Shown piece by piece: positions 9,101 through 16,516 of a stretch of DNA of 64,000 bases. Position numbers and translations under genes: made by a program. How positions within the stretch are numbered: the stretch's first letter is position 1; every line of letters starts with the position of its first letter. Origin of the DNA: Anaerolineaceae bacterium oral taxon 439 (GTDB taxonomy: Bacteria > Chloroflexota > Anaerolineae > Anaerolineales > Anaerolineaceae); assembly GCA_001717545.1 (NCBI GenBank), contig CP017039.1, positions 434,001 through 498,000 on the forward strand, written 5' to 3'. The notes beneath the pieces are model-generated. The model did not search any database and was not told the origin of the DNA. It worked only from the letters and a program-made list of their open reading frames with translations.

Positions 9101-10320
9101 CTCCGCTGCGCGGCCAGGACCTGCTCGCGGAGGCGGGGAGCTTCGCGCGGATCAACTTCCGCCTTTCTTCCGAGGATCAGCGCCTGCTGACAGATGGGGA
9201 CGAAACGGTTCTCGATAAACTTCGCGGGCAGATCGAATCGACGTTATTCACGGTTTTCACCGCCCGGACGCATCAGGCTTTTTTGAAGCGGCTGGGCGAC
9301 GATTACGTCCCGCCGGCGGAAACCCCCGAAAACTGGGAAGATTTCGGCGACGCGGTGATGAACGCCGTATCAGAAGGCTTCCTGAAGCGCGCCGATCGGC
9401 TTTTCGGGGAGCAGGATCAAATCCGCGCCGACCTGAACGCCGCGCTGCGGTCGATCCCGGGTGAAGCGCTGAGGTATGGGCTGAACGACAGGCAGTGGAA
9501 CGCGCTGCTGCGCGCCGCGGGGCAGGGAAAGCGGATCGCTTTCGACGCTAAAACGCATCGGAAAACGTCGGTCGCCTATACGCGCCTGAACTTTTTGTAC
9601 TACAGCGGGACGCTTCTCGACGGAAAATCGCGGCAGGAAATCCGCGATCTCGTCTGGGACCATTACCTGACGACGCTCGAACGGCTCCGCGCCGTCTTCG
9701 GCGAAATTGACTGGAAACGGCTCCGGAACCATTCGATCCCGCTGGATCAGCTCCGCGCGGAAACGCAGGCGCAGCTCAAAACGCTTCTCGGGGCGGACGT
9801 TTACGGCGGAATCGCCGCCCTCCCGCCGGCCGAGATTGACGAGGACTGCGTCGAAAAAATCAAGGATCATTCAGGCGGCCGGATCCAGAACGAAATCTGC
9901 CGGATGGTTATCCTGCGCGCGATTACCGATCAATGGGTCCATTACCTGACCGAGATTGAATCGCTCCGTGTCCGGATTTCGATGGAAGCCTACGCACAGC
10001 GGAATCCGCTCGTCGTGTATAAGACGCGGGCGGCGGAGCTGTTCAGCGAGCTGCTGAAAAATATCCGCCGCGCGGTTGTTGAACGGATCTTTATTACCGC
10101 GCCGACGCTGGGAATGCTGACCGCCAGCGAACGTGTCAGCCTGAACGAGCTCCGAAAGGATCAGGAGCGCGCGCTGCCGGCGGAGGAAGACCTGACGAAG
10201 GCTGAAGCGGACGAAGCGGAGGCCCGTCCGGAACCGGGCGGAAAACCGGAGGGCGGCGACGCGGAGGAGAAGCCGTCAACGGCAGCGCTGAAAAAGAAAA
10301 AGAAGAAGATGAAACGATGA
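6118..10320 (+). CDS. secA: Protein translocase ATPase SecA, greatly enlarged
   Basis: SecA drives preproteins through SecYEG with ATP. The ATG at 6118 gives a standard N-terminus (MFNKIKTALGLDPIQ) and a 1400-residue protein; most SecA proteins have 800-950. Walker A RTGEGKT has its Lys at 108, as in E. coli; the DEAD motif LIDEVD is at 232-237, about 25 residues late because of an insertion in NBD1. NBD2 carries about 95 extra residues between ASVEHSEYLASRL and NARKHDEEG. Motifs NMAGRGVDIKLGG and LRGRAARQGDPGSS follow; the usual GRAGRQGD reads RAARQGD. The helical scaffold starts at YDDVLN (about 816) but its second half (ITDQWVHYL) only comes at about 1265, implying some 300 inserted residues in the helical-wing region. 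The C-terminal Cys-rich zinc motif is absent and replaced by an acidic linker and a Lys-rich tail. It overlaps holB by four bases. Confidence 0.95.
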   Translation: MFNKIKTALGLDPIQKKLDDLIGKVPAINALEEAFERLSDEELSAKTAEFRSRLADGETLDELLPEAFATIRETSKRVLGMRPYDVQLIGGMALHDKSIAEMRTGEGKTLSATLPVYLNALAGKGVHLITVNDYLARRDARWMAPVYNFLNLSVGVLQMAARTENGKKAFLVDLTVSSVKEDQDRLRMVPRREAYLADITYGTNAEFGFDYLRDNMTMNYDDRVQRGHAFALIDEVDNVLIDEARTPLIISGPASDDVEMYHRMAAIIRELTPDEYEVSEKDHQVYINDAGLDHVEALLGMTLRDPARPEEITLCQEAIMGYIDQALKAEFLYHRNKEYLVQGGKVVIVDSFTGRLMPGRRWSNGLHQAIEAKEGVKVEPENVTYATITLQNYYRMYDKICGMTGTALTEKEEFYKIYGLDVIPVPTNLEFSARQKNSELIERTAKDETGFKYTFYALRSDPETPVYFKRKDYEDVIYQSEEAKFRAITVEILRNYILGRPQLIGTASVEHSEYLASRLKPEPLRRLIQLNMLRRVWMIRNKIEYVESPIKQFDPFRKAIETIGANDIRPFARELGVSLNPDDPENKAFLLAEFELTESEYPRFLATVESGIRPQVLNARKHDEEGMIIAQAGAFGAVTIATNMAGRGVDIKLGGELDEATLRDVNRVLVHSGVDPYNLTNDGRYEELSRLDEADFGVYEESVARFRTYIENMHKVRELGGLHVIGSERHESRRIDNQLRGRAARQGDPGSSRFFLSLQDEIVRLFGGAQVENLLNRVNLLDESVPMEHGMFSRLIEQSQERVEGSNFDVRKHTLEYDDVLNSQRKRIYDQRDQAFLKKDLSEDIYDILETDLDARLEKYGEEENWQLAAYFDSVQPPFEIDGNFLPAFTTRLLINELCRTIAFDGSEADVPVTPEREEARREAILEELLALSRKAFEAENKIGLDQAEDLIANARAGFDAQSDERRANFELFAEALADRLKSRAESERDGEIQTPLRGQDLLAEAGSFARINFRLSSEDQRLLTDGDETVLDKLRGQIESTLFTVFTARTHQAFLKRLGDDYVPPAETPENWEDFGDAVMNAVSEGFLKRADRLFGEQDQIRADLNAALRSIPGEALRYGLNDRQWNALLRAAGQGKRIAFDAKTHRKTSVAYTRLNFLYYSGTLLDGKSRQEIRDLVWDHYLTTLERLRAVFGEIDWKRLRNHSIPLDQLRAETQAQLKTLLGADVYGGIAALPPAEIDEDCVEKIKDHSGGRIQNEICRMVILRAITDQWVHYLTEIESLRVRISMEAYAQRNPLVVYKTRAAELFSELLKNIRRAVVERIFITAPTLGMLTASERVSLNELRKDQERALPAEEDLTKAEADEAEARPEPGGKPEGGDAEEKPSTAALKKKKKKMKR

Positions 10321-11312
10321 GTTTTGACGTTTACGGTCAGGATAACGCGCTTTCCGTTCTCCGCGGGCATCTCCGCCGCGGGGAAACCCGGCATGCCTAC
10401 CTTTTTCACGGCGCGCCGGGAACGGGCCGCCGGACGTTGGCGCTGCGGATGGCGATGGTTTTGAATTGCCTGAACCCGCCCGCGCCGGACGACTGCTGCG
10501 GGAGCTGCCGGATGTGCCGCCAGATTGCGGATATGCGTCATCCGGACCTGACGGTCGTTTCGACCGATACGCCCGGCGATATCCTGAAAATCGATGCGAT
10601 CCGCGATTTGCAGCATACGCTGACGCTAACGCCGTACGAGGCGAATTACCGGATCGCGATCCTGCTTCGTTTCGAGGAGGCGAATCCAGCTGCGCAGAAT
10701 GCGCTGTTGAAAACGCTGGAGGAGCCGCCGGAACGGGTGAAGCTGTTTTTAACGGCGTCGGCGGAATCGGCCGTGCTCCCGACCGTTCTGTCCCGCTGCG
10801 AGCCGGTCCGCGTTCGTCCGATGCGCGTGGGGGCGCTGATGGCGGCGCTGGGCGAGGCGGCGGACGGCGCTGACCCGGACGTCGTACGCCGCGCGGCGCA
10901 TCTTTCCGGCGGACGGGTCGGCTTTGCGAGAACGCTGATCGCTGATTCGGAACGGCTGGAAAAGTATGAGGCGGAGGCGAACGATTTTCTGGGCCTCTTC
11001 GCGCTGAATACGCGGGAGAGGTTCGCGTTTGCCGCCGCGTTCCGCGATACGCGGCGGCGGAGCGAGCTGCGCGCGCTGTTCCAGGTGTGGGAAACGGCGC
11101 TGCGCGATTTATTGCTTACTGCGGCGGAGGCTGACGAGCGGGAAGTCCCGCTGTCGTTTATCGCGCTGCGGGAGAGGATTCGGACCGCTGCGGCGGGGAA
11201 AACGCCTGAGTTTTATCGGGCGCGGCTGGAGGCGCTGCGCCGTGCGGCGCTGAACCTGAACGCGAACGTCAGCCCGCAGCTGGCGTTAGAGAATTTCCTG
11301 CTGCGGTTATGA
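10317..11312 (+). CDS. holB: DNA polymerase III subunit delta prime
   Basis: 331 residues, clamp-loader AAA+ fold. The P-loop is GAPGTGRRT, with Arg instead of the catalytic Lys, and the Walker B region reads ILLRFEEAN without the usual DEAD-type acids, so this is an ATPase-inactive delta-prime rather than DnaX. A zinc-binding cluster is present (CCGSCRMC with an earlier Cys), followed by NALLKTLEEPP and VLSRCEPV, the SRC motif that supplies the arginine finger to the neighbouring subunit. It starts within the last codons of secA (ATGA overlap), so the two are probably translationally coupled. Confidence 0.85.
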   Translation: MSFDVYGQDNALSVLRGHLRRGETRHAYLFHGAPGTGRRTLALRMAMVLNCLNPPAPDDCCGSCRMCRQIADMRHPDLTVVSTDTPGDILKIDAIRDLQHTLTLTPYEANYRIAILLRFEEANPAAQNALLKTLEEPPERVKLFLTASAESAVLPTVLSRCEPVRVRPMRVGALMAALGEAADGADPDVVRRAAHLSGGRVGFARTLIADSERLEKYEAEANDFLGLFALNTRERFAFAAAFRDTRRRSELRALFQVWETALRDLLLTAAEADEREVPLSFIALRERIRTAAAGKTPEFYRARLEALRRAALNLNANVSPQLALENFLLRL

Positions 11313-11333
11313 CGGGCGGCGCGGAAGCCGTGG

Positions 11334-11339
11334 TATAAT
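11334..11339 (+). promoter_or_regulatory. -10 box of tRNA-Arg(CCU)
   Basis: TATAAT, with TGG upstream, lies 17 bases before the mature 5' end of the tRNA. No good -35 box is visible. Confidence 0.5.
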
Positions 11340-11355
11340 CTTTCCGTCGTACCCT

Positions 11356-11430
11356 GCCTCGGTAGCTCAATTTGGACAGAGCAAAGCACTCCTAACGCTT
11401 AGGTTGAGAGTTCGAGTCTCTCCCGGGGTA
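11356..11430 (+). tRNA. tRNA-Arg (anticodon CCU)
   Basis: Cloverleaf of 75 bases including the discriminator. Acceptor GCCTCGG pairs with CCGGGGT (two wobble pairs), D stem GCTC/GAGC, anticodon loop CTCCTAA giving anticodon CCT, and T arm GAGAG-TTCGAGT-CTCTC. The closing pair of the anticodon stem is an A-C mismatch. CCA is not encoded. A run of six T follows at 11432-11437 and probably ends transcription. It reads the codon AGG. Confidence 0.85.
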
Positions 11431-11435
11431 CTTTT

Positions 11436-12278
11436 TTATCCTTTCTCGATCGGTACCCAGAGTTCCATTTTATAATCGCCGGCGTACATGTCGCCGTTTC
11501 CGTAGACCTCGAAATCAGGCGCGCCCGAATGACGATAGCCATGTTCCGGGAGGAACTCCTTCATGATAAACGCCCATCCCGCATGGATACAATCCGGAAT
11601 TTTTCCCATCAATTCGACGACGGCGTATTCGGTCTCCGGGACGCTGAGGATTTCCAGCCCCAGCGCTTTCGCGCGCTTCTCGTCCCGAACGTCGTATCCC
11701 GCCAGGTAATTCAGGCTGCTCGGGTCTTCAATTTCATAGCAGGCGCCGTAGCTCTGGCCGCTGCCGAGCGCTTCGAGCGTTTCTTTCGTGGCTTTCTCGA
11801 AGAGCCGGCCCCAGATTTTCGGGCATTCGCTCGATTCAATTCCTTTTGCTCCGATTCCGGCGATTTTGAAACCGGATTTCCGTTGAATTTTTACGTTCAT
11901 TTCATTTCCTCCATTGACGGTTAGTGATAATTTGAGTTTTGAATAGACTTTACCGTTCTTTCCTTTTCGAATTTCGGAAGGCGCGCAGCCATGGACCGCT
12001 TTGAACGCGACGGTAAACGCGTCGGCGGCGTCATATCCATACTTAACCGCGATATCAATGACCTTTTGATCTGTAGACAGGAGATCGAGCGCGGCCATTG
12101 TCATTTTCCGCCGCCGGATATACTCGCTGAGCGGGACCCCGGTCAGGATCGAAAAAATCCTGCTGAACATTGCGGCGGAATAGCCCGACAGCTCCGCGAT
12201 CTTTTTCGACTCGATTTCTCCGTCTAACGCTGCGTCGATGTAATCGATCGTCCGGTTAAAGGATTGGATAAGGTTCAT
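11436..12278 (-). CDS. AraC-family regulator with GyrI-like effector-binding domain
   Basis: 280 residues. An N-terminal AraC-type double helix-turn-helix (residues 1-110; SGYSAAMFSRIFSILTG and AVKYGYDAADAFTVAFKAVHG are the two recognition helices) is joined to a C-terminal GyrI-like or Bacterial-effector-binding domain (about 125-280; ending KMELWVPIEKG). In this architecture, as in the Rob/SoxS-related and BmrR-like regulators, the C-terminal domain senses small hydrophobic molecules such as drugs. GGAAGGAG precedes the ATG. It is convergent with the tRNA gene and no obvious target gene is adjacent, though rRNA-methyltransferase genes of the resistance type lie just upstream on the same strand. 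Confidence 0.85.
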   Translation of the reverse strand: MNLIQSFNRTIDYIDAALDGEIESKKIAELSGYSAAMFSRIFSILTGVPLSEYIRRRKMTMAALDLLSTDQKVIDIAVKYGYDAADAFTVAFKAVHGCAPSEIRKGKNGKVYSKLKLSLTVNGGNEMNVKIQRKSGFKIAGIGAKGIESSECPKIWGRLFEKATKETLEALGSGQSYGACYEIEDPSSLNYLAGYDVRDEKRAKALGLEILSVPETEYAVVELMGKIPDCIHAGWAFIMKEFLPEHGYRHSGAPDFEVYGNGDMYAGDYKMELWVPIEKG

Positions 12279-12446
12279 GTGCGTCTCCTTCCGTTTTTAT
12301 GGGACCTCCTTATGCCTGTAGTTTAGCGGATGCATCGTAAACGTTCCCGAGATTCTTTGTACGGGTTTTATCGGGTTGGCCCGTTTCAGGAGGAAACAGA
12401 TATCTTGTTGTTTTTCAGCGCGGATCGCTTCCTGGCGCTGTACAGT

Positions 12447-13928
12447 TTATTTCAGGCTGCGGACGCGCTCGCCGCTGACGACGCCGATCCCGATCGGAAC
12501 GCCGTTCCGATCCGTCAGGAACAGGTTCGTTCCCTTGGTTCGGACGCGATCGCCGCGTTGGAGCTCCTGTCCGCCCAGCCAGCGCTCGACTTCCGGCGGA
12601 TCGAGCGCGATTTTTTCCGCGCCGATCTGTCCCCAGACATGCGTCGTCCAGTCGAAGTCGGCGACCCAGCCGACCGATCGCCGGGACGCGATCCGCATCC
12701 CCATCGATTTCGCCGGCAGCTCGGCAAATTCGCTCAGGACCCGGTTCGGAACCGCCCAGACTTCTTCGTCCCGAAAAACCAGCGTGCCTTCCTTCGCCGC
12801 GACGTCGGCGGCCGCGTCATATCCGAACAGGTCCTCCAACGCCGCCGCGGTCTCGCGTTCTTCCGCCGCCGTTGGGAGGCGGCAGCCGCTTTTTGTAAAC
12901 GGACGGAACGCGGGCGGAGACGAAGCGTCCGGCGCGGATTCCTTTTTTATCAGCAGCGCGGCGAAAAAACCCGCCGTTTTAAAGCGATGCGGCCAGAGAC
13001 GGACGGCGCGTTCCGTTCTTTGATCGAGCGTCGTACTGCCGAACGCGCTGATTCCCGGCGCGGGGCGCGGAAGACGGCGATGAACGTCAAGAATATCGAT
13101 CGTCCTTCCAAACCGTTTGAGCGCGCTGTCGACGACGGCCTCGTCCTCCAGCGGGGACAGCGTACAGGTAGAATAAACGAGCTGCCCTCCCGGACGAAGC
13201 GCGTTCAGCGCCGCCGTCAGGAGCCGCGACTGACGTTCCGCCAGTGCCGCTTCTTCCCGTTCGCTGATCGGACGCATCGGATGCGAATCGATCGAGATCA
13301 GGCTTTGCATGCTGCATGGGGCGTCAAGCAGGATAAAATCGAACCGTTCGGGGAACCATTCGCCGATCCAGTCGCCCGAAAAATTCGTAACCAGCTGGTT
13401 CCTGGCTCCGTAATTCTTTAAGACTTTCCGGAGCGCCCCGATCCGTCCCGCGCTGGAATCGTTCGCGAGAATCAGCCCGCGGTCGCCGCTGGCGCTGACG
13501 AGGTGGGTCGTTTTTCCGCCCGGCGACGCCGCCATGTCCAGGATCAGCGGCTTTCCCGCGAAGACGGAATCCTCGACGAGCGAAACGGGGAGCATCGACG
13601 CGCTGTCCATGATATAAAACGCTCCTGCGCGATGTTCCACGGTCGTTCCCGGCGCAACCGCCGCCTCTGTTAACCGATAGCCGGAGGCGCAGAATTCAAC
13701 CGGGGCCGCGGTCCAGCCATAGCGCGCGGATAGATTGTCGATCGTCCCGAACGCGCTCTTCGCGGGGTTCAGCCGGATCGCGGGCGGAAGCGTCAGCGTC
13801 CGAGCCGCTTCACTCGCCGCCGCCCGCTCGTCTTCCGGGATCAGCCGCTCAAAGCGCGCGAGCATCGTTTCGGAAAGCGGCTCAGTCGGCGCGGCGCGGC
13901 GGGACGATCGTTTCGATTTTTCAGCCAT
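12447..13928 (-). CDS. RsmF-like 16S rRNA (cytosine-C5) methyltransferase
   Basis: 493 residues, close to E. coli RsmF (YebU, 479). A NOL1/NOP2/Sun methyltransferase core has SAM loop DMAASPGGKT (131-140), motif IV LDAPCS with Cys205 and motif VI YSTCTLSP with Cys255; these are the two catalytic cysteines of m5C RNA methyltransferases. After an Ala/Pro-rich linker, the C-terminal third (FLTDRNGVPIGIGVVSGER) resembles the PUA-like domain of RsmF. RsmF makes m5C1407 in helix 44 of 16S rRNA; the same target is likely but inferred. It starts 12 bases after the stop of a G1405-type rRNA methyltransferase and has no clear ribosome-binding site of its own, indicating coupling. Confidence 0.8.
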   Translation of the reverse strand: MAEKSKRSSRRAAPTEPLSETMLARFERLIPEDERAAASEAARTLTLPPAIRLNPAKSAFGTIDNLSARYGWTAAPVEFCASGYRLTEAAVAPGTTVEHRAGAFYIMDSASMLPVSLVEDSVFAGKPLILDMAASPGGKTTHLVSASGDRGLILANDSSAGRIGALRKVLKNYGARNQLVTNFSGDWIGEWFPERFDFILLDAPCSMQSLISIDSHPMRPISEREEAALAERQSRLLTAALNALRPGGQLVYSTCTLSPLEDEAVVDSALKRFGRTIDILDVHRRLPRPAPGISAFGSTTLDQRTERAVRLWPHRFKTAGFFAALLIKKESAPDASSPPAFRPFTKSGCRLPTAAEERETAAALEDLFGYDAAADVAAKEGTLVFRDEEVWAVPNRVLSEFAELPAKSMGMRIASRRSVGWVADFDWTTHVWGQIGAEKIALDPPEVERWLGGQELQRGDRVRTKGTNLFLTDRNGVPIGIGVVSGERVRSLK

Positions 13929-13940
13929 GCGGATCGCGGG

Positions 13941-14765
13941 TTATCGTTTCAGGACGTAAACAATTTCGTTTGGGTAACGGAGCTTCGTCGAATCCCAGCC
14001 GGACGCGCTCAGGATTGCGTCGTACTCAGTCTCGAAATCGACGCTGGAGGCCGCGCTTCCGGAACGTTTCGCTTTCGCGGCGGGAGCTGGAAACGAGACG
14101 ACCGCGAACGGGCTGCGGATTTCGTCGAAGACGCGCCGTCCCGCTCCCGTTTCGGAGCGCTCTAAAACCGGAATGATCTTCTGGATCAGGGTTAAATCAG
14201 CGTCGATATCCGGGGCCCCGTTCAGCAGGTTCCCCTGCAGCGCGGTTCCGGAAAGATCCAGGAACTGGAAAAAATCGTTGAGAAAATCGACGAGATCGAG
14301 CGGAAGATCGACCGCGGTGTAGTGAAGATCGCGGCCGTTGGGAATAAACGAAACGGCCGCGATCGGATTCAGGCCGCAGCCCAAATCCAGGATCGAACGA
14401 ATCGGCGGGAGGCCGCTGAAAATTTCCTGATAATAGCGGCGGATAAACGGAAGCCGCTCTTTCGACGAAGCGTGGCGGCGGAGGAAATCGGCGGCGTAAA
14501 GCTGCCGTTCCTCGACCGGGCGATCATGAATCGCGTGGTCGCCTAACTGGATCGCGAGGTCGCGATACGAGTCTTCCCCGACGCGGAACGCGTTGACGGC
14601 CTGATGAATGGCATGTTTAACCGATTTAAGGATTTCCTTTTCGTCCGAGCTGGCTTTCGCCGCGTTGGAGACGAGCCGCTCGATGAAGCTGAGATCGAGC
14701 TCGCGATAATTCTTCGTATGGGTAAGCCGCTCGACGAGTTCGGAGAAGTCCTGCGTGGGTTCCAT
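13941..14765 (-). CDS. 16S rRNA (guanine-N7) methyltransferase homologue, Arm/Rmt (FmrO) family
   Basis: 274 residues; the ATG at 14765 is preferred over one 21 bases upstream because AAGGA lies directly ahead. Family landmarks of the aminoglycoside-resistance methyltransferases are clear: a helical N-terminal domain, RHASSKERLPFI (98-108; HxSTRERL in ArmA/RmtB), SAM motif ILDLGCGLNP (125-134), LTLIQKIIPVLE (191-202), VVSFP (222-226) and a terminal YPNEIVYVLKR. Characterised members methylate G1405 at N7 in the ribosomal A site and block 4,6-disubstituted deoxystreptamine aminoglycosides. The Gly-rich stretch usually after VVSFP (SLGGRxKGM) is replaced by an Ala/Lys/Ser-rich segment, so activity or target may differ. 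It forms an operon with the downstream RsmF-like gene. No mobile-element signs surround it. Confidence 0.75.
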   Translation of the reverse strand: MEPTQDFSELVERLTHTKNYRELDLSFIERLVSNAAKASSDEKEILKSVKHAIHQAVNAFRVGEDSYRDLAIQLGDHAIHDRPVEERQLYAADFLRRHASSKERLPFIRRYYQEIFSGLPPIRSILDLGCGLNPIAAVSFIPNGRDLHYTAVDLPLDLVDFLNDFFQFLDLSGTALQGNLLNGAPDIDADLTLIQKIIPVLERSETGAGRRVFDEIRSPFAVVSFPAPAAKAKRSGSAASSVDFETEYDAILSASGWDSTKLRYPNEIVYVLKR

Positions 14766-14805
14766 TTTTTCCTTTCTTAGCAGCAATATTTTTTAACAGC
14801 AAAGA

Positions 14806-14822
14806 GCCCGCGGCGGGCGGGC
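14806..14822 (-). terminator. GC-rich hairpin after the thrC-thrB-LysM operon
   Basis: GCCCG-CGG-CGGGC forms a short GC-rich stem. On the minus strand it lies about 150 bases beyond the LysM gene stop and before the rRNA-methyltransferase gene, with only a weak T-rich stretch after it. It is a plausible but weak terminator. The rest of the 14787-14964 gap shows nothing else recognisable. Confidence 0.35.
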
Positions 14823-14964
14823 CATGAATCGTATGGCCTGAAATAATTCGGGCGATAATAAAGGCGGTTCCGCCGGTTCGTCCGCGGAGGTTTCGGCGGT
14901 TCTGCCGTTTTCTGATTTTTTCAGGATGCTGATAGCGGAGGTTGGTTTTTCCATGTCCGTTTTT

Positions 14965-15588
14965 CTATGGAATTGAAAGCGTCATTCCCGGAACGACCTG
15001 ATCCGCGGAGGTCAGTCCATTCTGAACCGCGATCGCTTCGGGGGTAACGTCGCCGTAAACGCAGGCGATACTGTAAAGCGTCTCGCCCGCGACGACCGGG
15101 TGCTGCGCCGGATGCGGCGCGGAAACGCGCTCGCCGTACCGGTCGCTTAGCCAATGGCTGTTCTGCGGCAGGATCAGGTTCTTTCCCGTCCCGATCAGCG
15201 CTTCGTTTTCATACGTGATTCCGTTCATTGAATACAGCTTGATCCAGTCCAGGTCATACCGGCGCGCGATGCATTTCGCCGTTTCGCCTTCCTGAAGCGT
15301 ATAGAAACCTGGCGAAGCGGCGCCTGATCCGAGCGTGGGGCTGGGGGCGGACGTTTCGCTTTCCGGCTCGTTCGCGGCTGGAAGAAGCGCGGGAGGAATG
15401 ACGCCCGGTTCCGGGGCGACGTTATAGCGGATCCAGACCTCTTTTGTCTCCTCAAACATGACCAACCGTTCGGTATTCGGCGTTGCGTTGGAAAGGGATT
15501 GGATTGGATCGGGGGTTGGCGCCGCTCCGCAGCCGCTCCCGATGAGCGCCAATCCGATCAGGAGACATCTCAGCTTCCGTGTCTTCAT
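14965..15588 (-). CDS. Lipoprotein with two LysM domains
   Basis: 207 residues. The signal peptide MKTRKLRCLLIGLALIGSGC ends in a lipobox (LIGSGC), so the protein should be anchored to the membrane by a lipidated Cys20. After a Pro/Ser-rich linker come two LysM modules: GFYTLQEGETAKCIARRYDL (about residues 97-145) and VVAGETLYSIACVYGDV (about 160-207). LysM binds N-acetylglucosamine polymers such as peptidoglycan. The start codon overlaps the stop of thrB by four bases, so it is translated from the threonine-biosynthesis transcript although it has no evident metabolic role. Confidence 0.85.
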   Translation of the reverse strand: MKTRKLRCLLIGLALIGSGCGAAPTPDPIQSLSNATPNTERLVMFEETKEVWIRYNVAPEPGVIPPALLPAANEPESETSAPSPTLGSGAASPGFYTLQEGETAKCIARRYDLDWIKLYSMNGITYENEALIGTGKNLILPQNSHWLSDRYGERVSAPHPAQHPVVAGETLYSIACVYGDVTPEAIAVQNGLTSADQVVPGMTLSIP

Positions 15589-16514
15589 TTCGTCTCCTTG
15601 TCCGCAACGATCGCCGCGCCTTTGGCTGTTGGACTTAGAATAAACGTCTCGGCTTCTGTTCCGGTTTTGGTGCAGGCCTCCGCCATCGCTTCGAGAACCG
15701 GCTCGATCGGCTGCATACTGAACGCGATCAGGGATGGCCCCGCTCCCGACACGGCGCAGCCGGCCGCTCCGGCCTTTTTCGCGGCGGCGAGGATCTCGCG
15801 TCCTCCCGGGATCAGCGCCAGGCGGTACGGCTGGTGAAGCCTGTCGCGCATCGCGAATTCAAGCGTCGTTTCGTCGCCGCCGCAAAGCGCGGACAGCAGG
15901 AACGGAATCCTCTGGAGATTGAAAACGGCGTCGGCGAGCTCGACCCGCTTCGGGAGCGCGTTCCGCGCGTCCTCCGTCAGGATCGTCATCTTCGGCTTCA
16001 ATATCGCGATTTTCCAGTTCTCGATCGGGTATGAAACGATCAATGTCCCTTCGCCTTCGCCGCCCACCGCGCCGACCGTCAGTCCGCCTATCAGCGCCGC
16101 GGCGATATTATCCGGATGACCTTCGAGGCGGGTCCCAGGATCGACGAGTTCCGGCTGAGGAAGATGAATCCCCATCGCTTCGTTTGCCGCGACCAGTCCG
16201 CAGGCGATCGCCGCCGCGCTCGACCCCAGCCCGGACGCGGGCGGGATCCGGTTCCGGAGATGGAGCCGGACGGCGGAAGGCGCGGTTTTCCCGTTCTCTT
16301 CGCAAAGCAGCCTGAAACTTTTCAGGACCAGGTTCTCCTCTGGCGACGCGCTCAATGGAACCGCGTACCCCTCCTGCGTCACGGTCGTTTCCGAAACGTC
16401 GAACGAAAACTCGACCTCGTTCCAGAGATCGAGCGCCAGCCCGAAGGCGTCGAAGCCGGGGCCTAAATTCGCCGTTGTCGCCGGCGCGCGGACGGTAAAG
16501 GCCCTTCTGTCCAC
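15585..16514 (-). CDS. thrB: Homoserine kinase
   Basis: 309 residues, typical of ThrB. It phosphorylates homoserine with ATP, the penultimate step of threonine synthesis, in the cytoplasm. GHMP-kinase signatures are present: PATTANLGPGFDAFGLAL at the N-terminus, the ATP loop PPASGLGSSAAA (91-102), and the C-terminal GCAVSGAGPSLIAF. It follows thrC by two bases and overlaps the LysM lipoprotein gene by four, so thrC-thrB-lysM is one operon on the minus strand. Confidence 0.93.
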   Translation of the reverse strand: MDRRAFTVRAPATTANLGPGFDAFGLALDLWNEVEFSFDVSETTVTQEGYAVPLSASPEENLVLKSFRLLCEENGKTAPSAVRLHLRNRIPPASGLGSSAAAIACGLVAANEAMGIHLPQPELVDPGTRLEGHPDNIAAALIGGLTVGAVGGEGEGTLIVSYPIENWKIAILKPKMTILTEDARNALPKRVELADAVFNLQRIPFLLSALCGGDETTLEFAMRDRLHQPYRLALIPGGREILAAAKKAGAAGCAVSGAGPSLIAFSMQPIEPVLEAMAEACTKTGTEAETFILSPTAKGAAIVADKETK

Positions 16515-16516
16515 GG

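Noticed and set aside
12330-13421. Plus-strand frame of 363 codons opposite the RsmF-like gene
   Set aside because: Strongly basic, featureless product; the minus-strand frame carries all the catalytic motifs.
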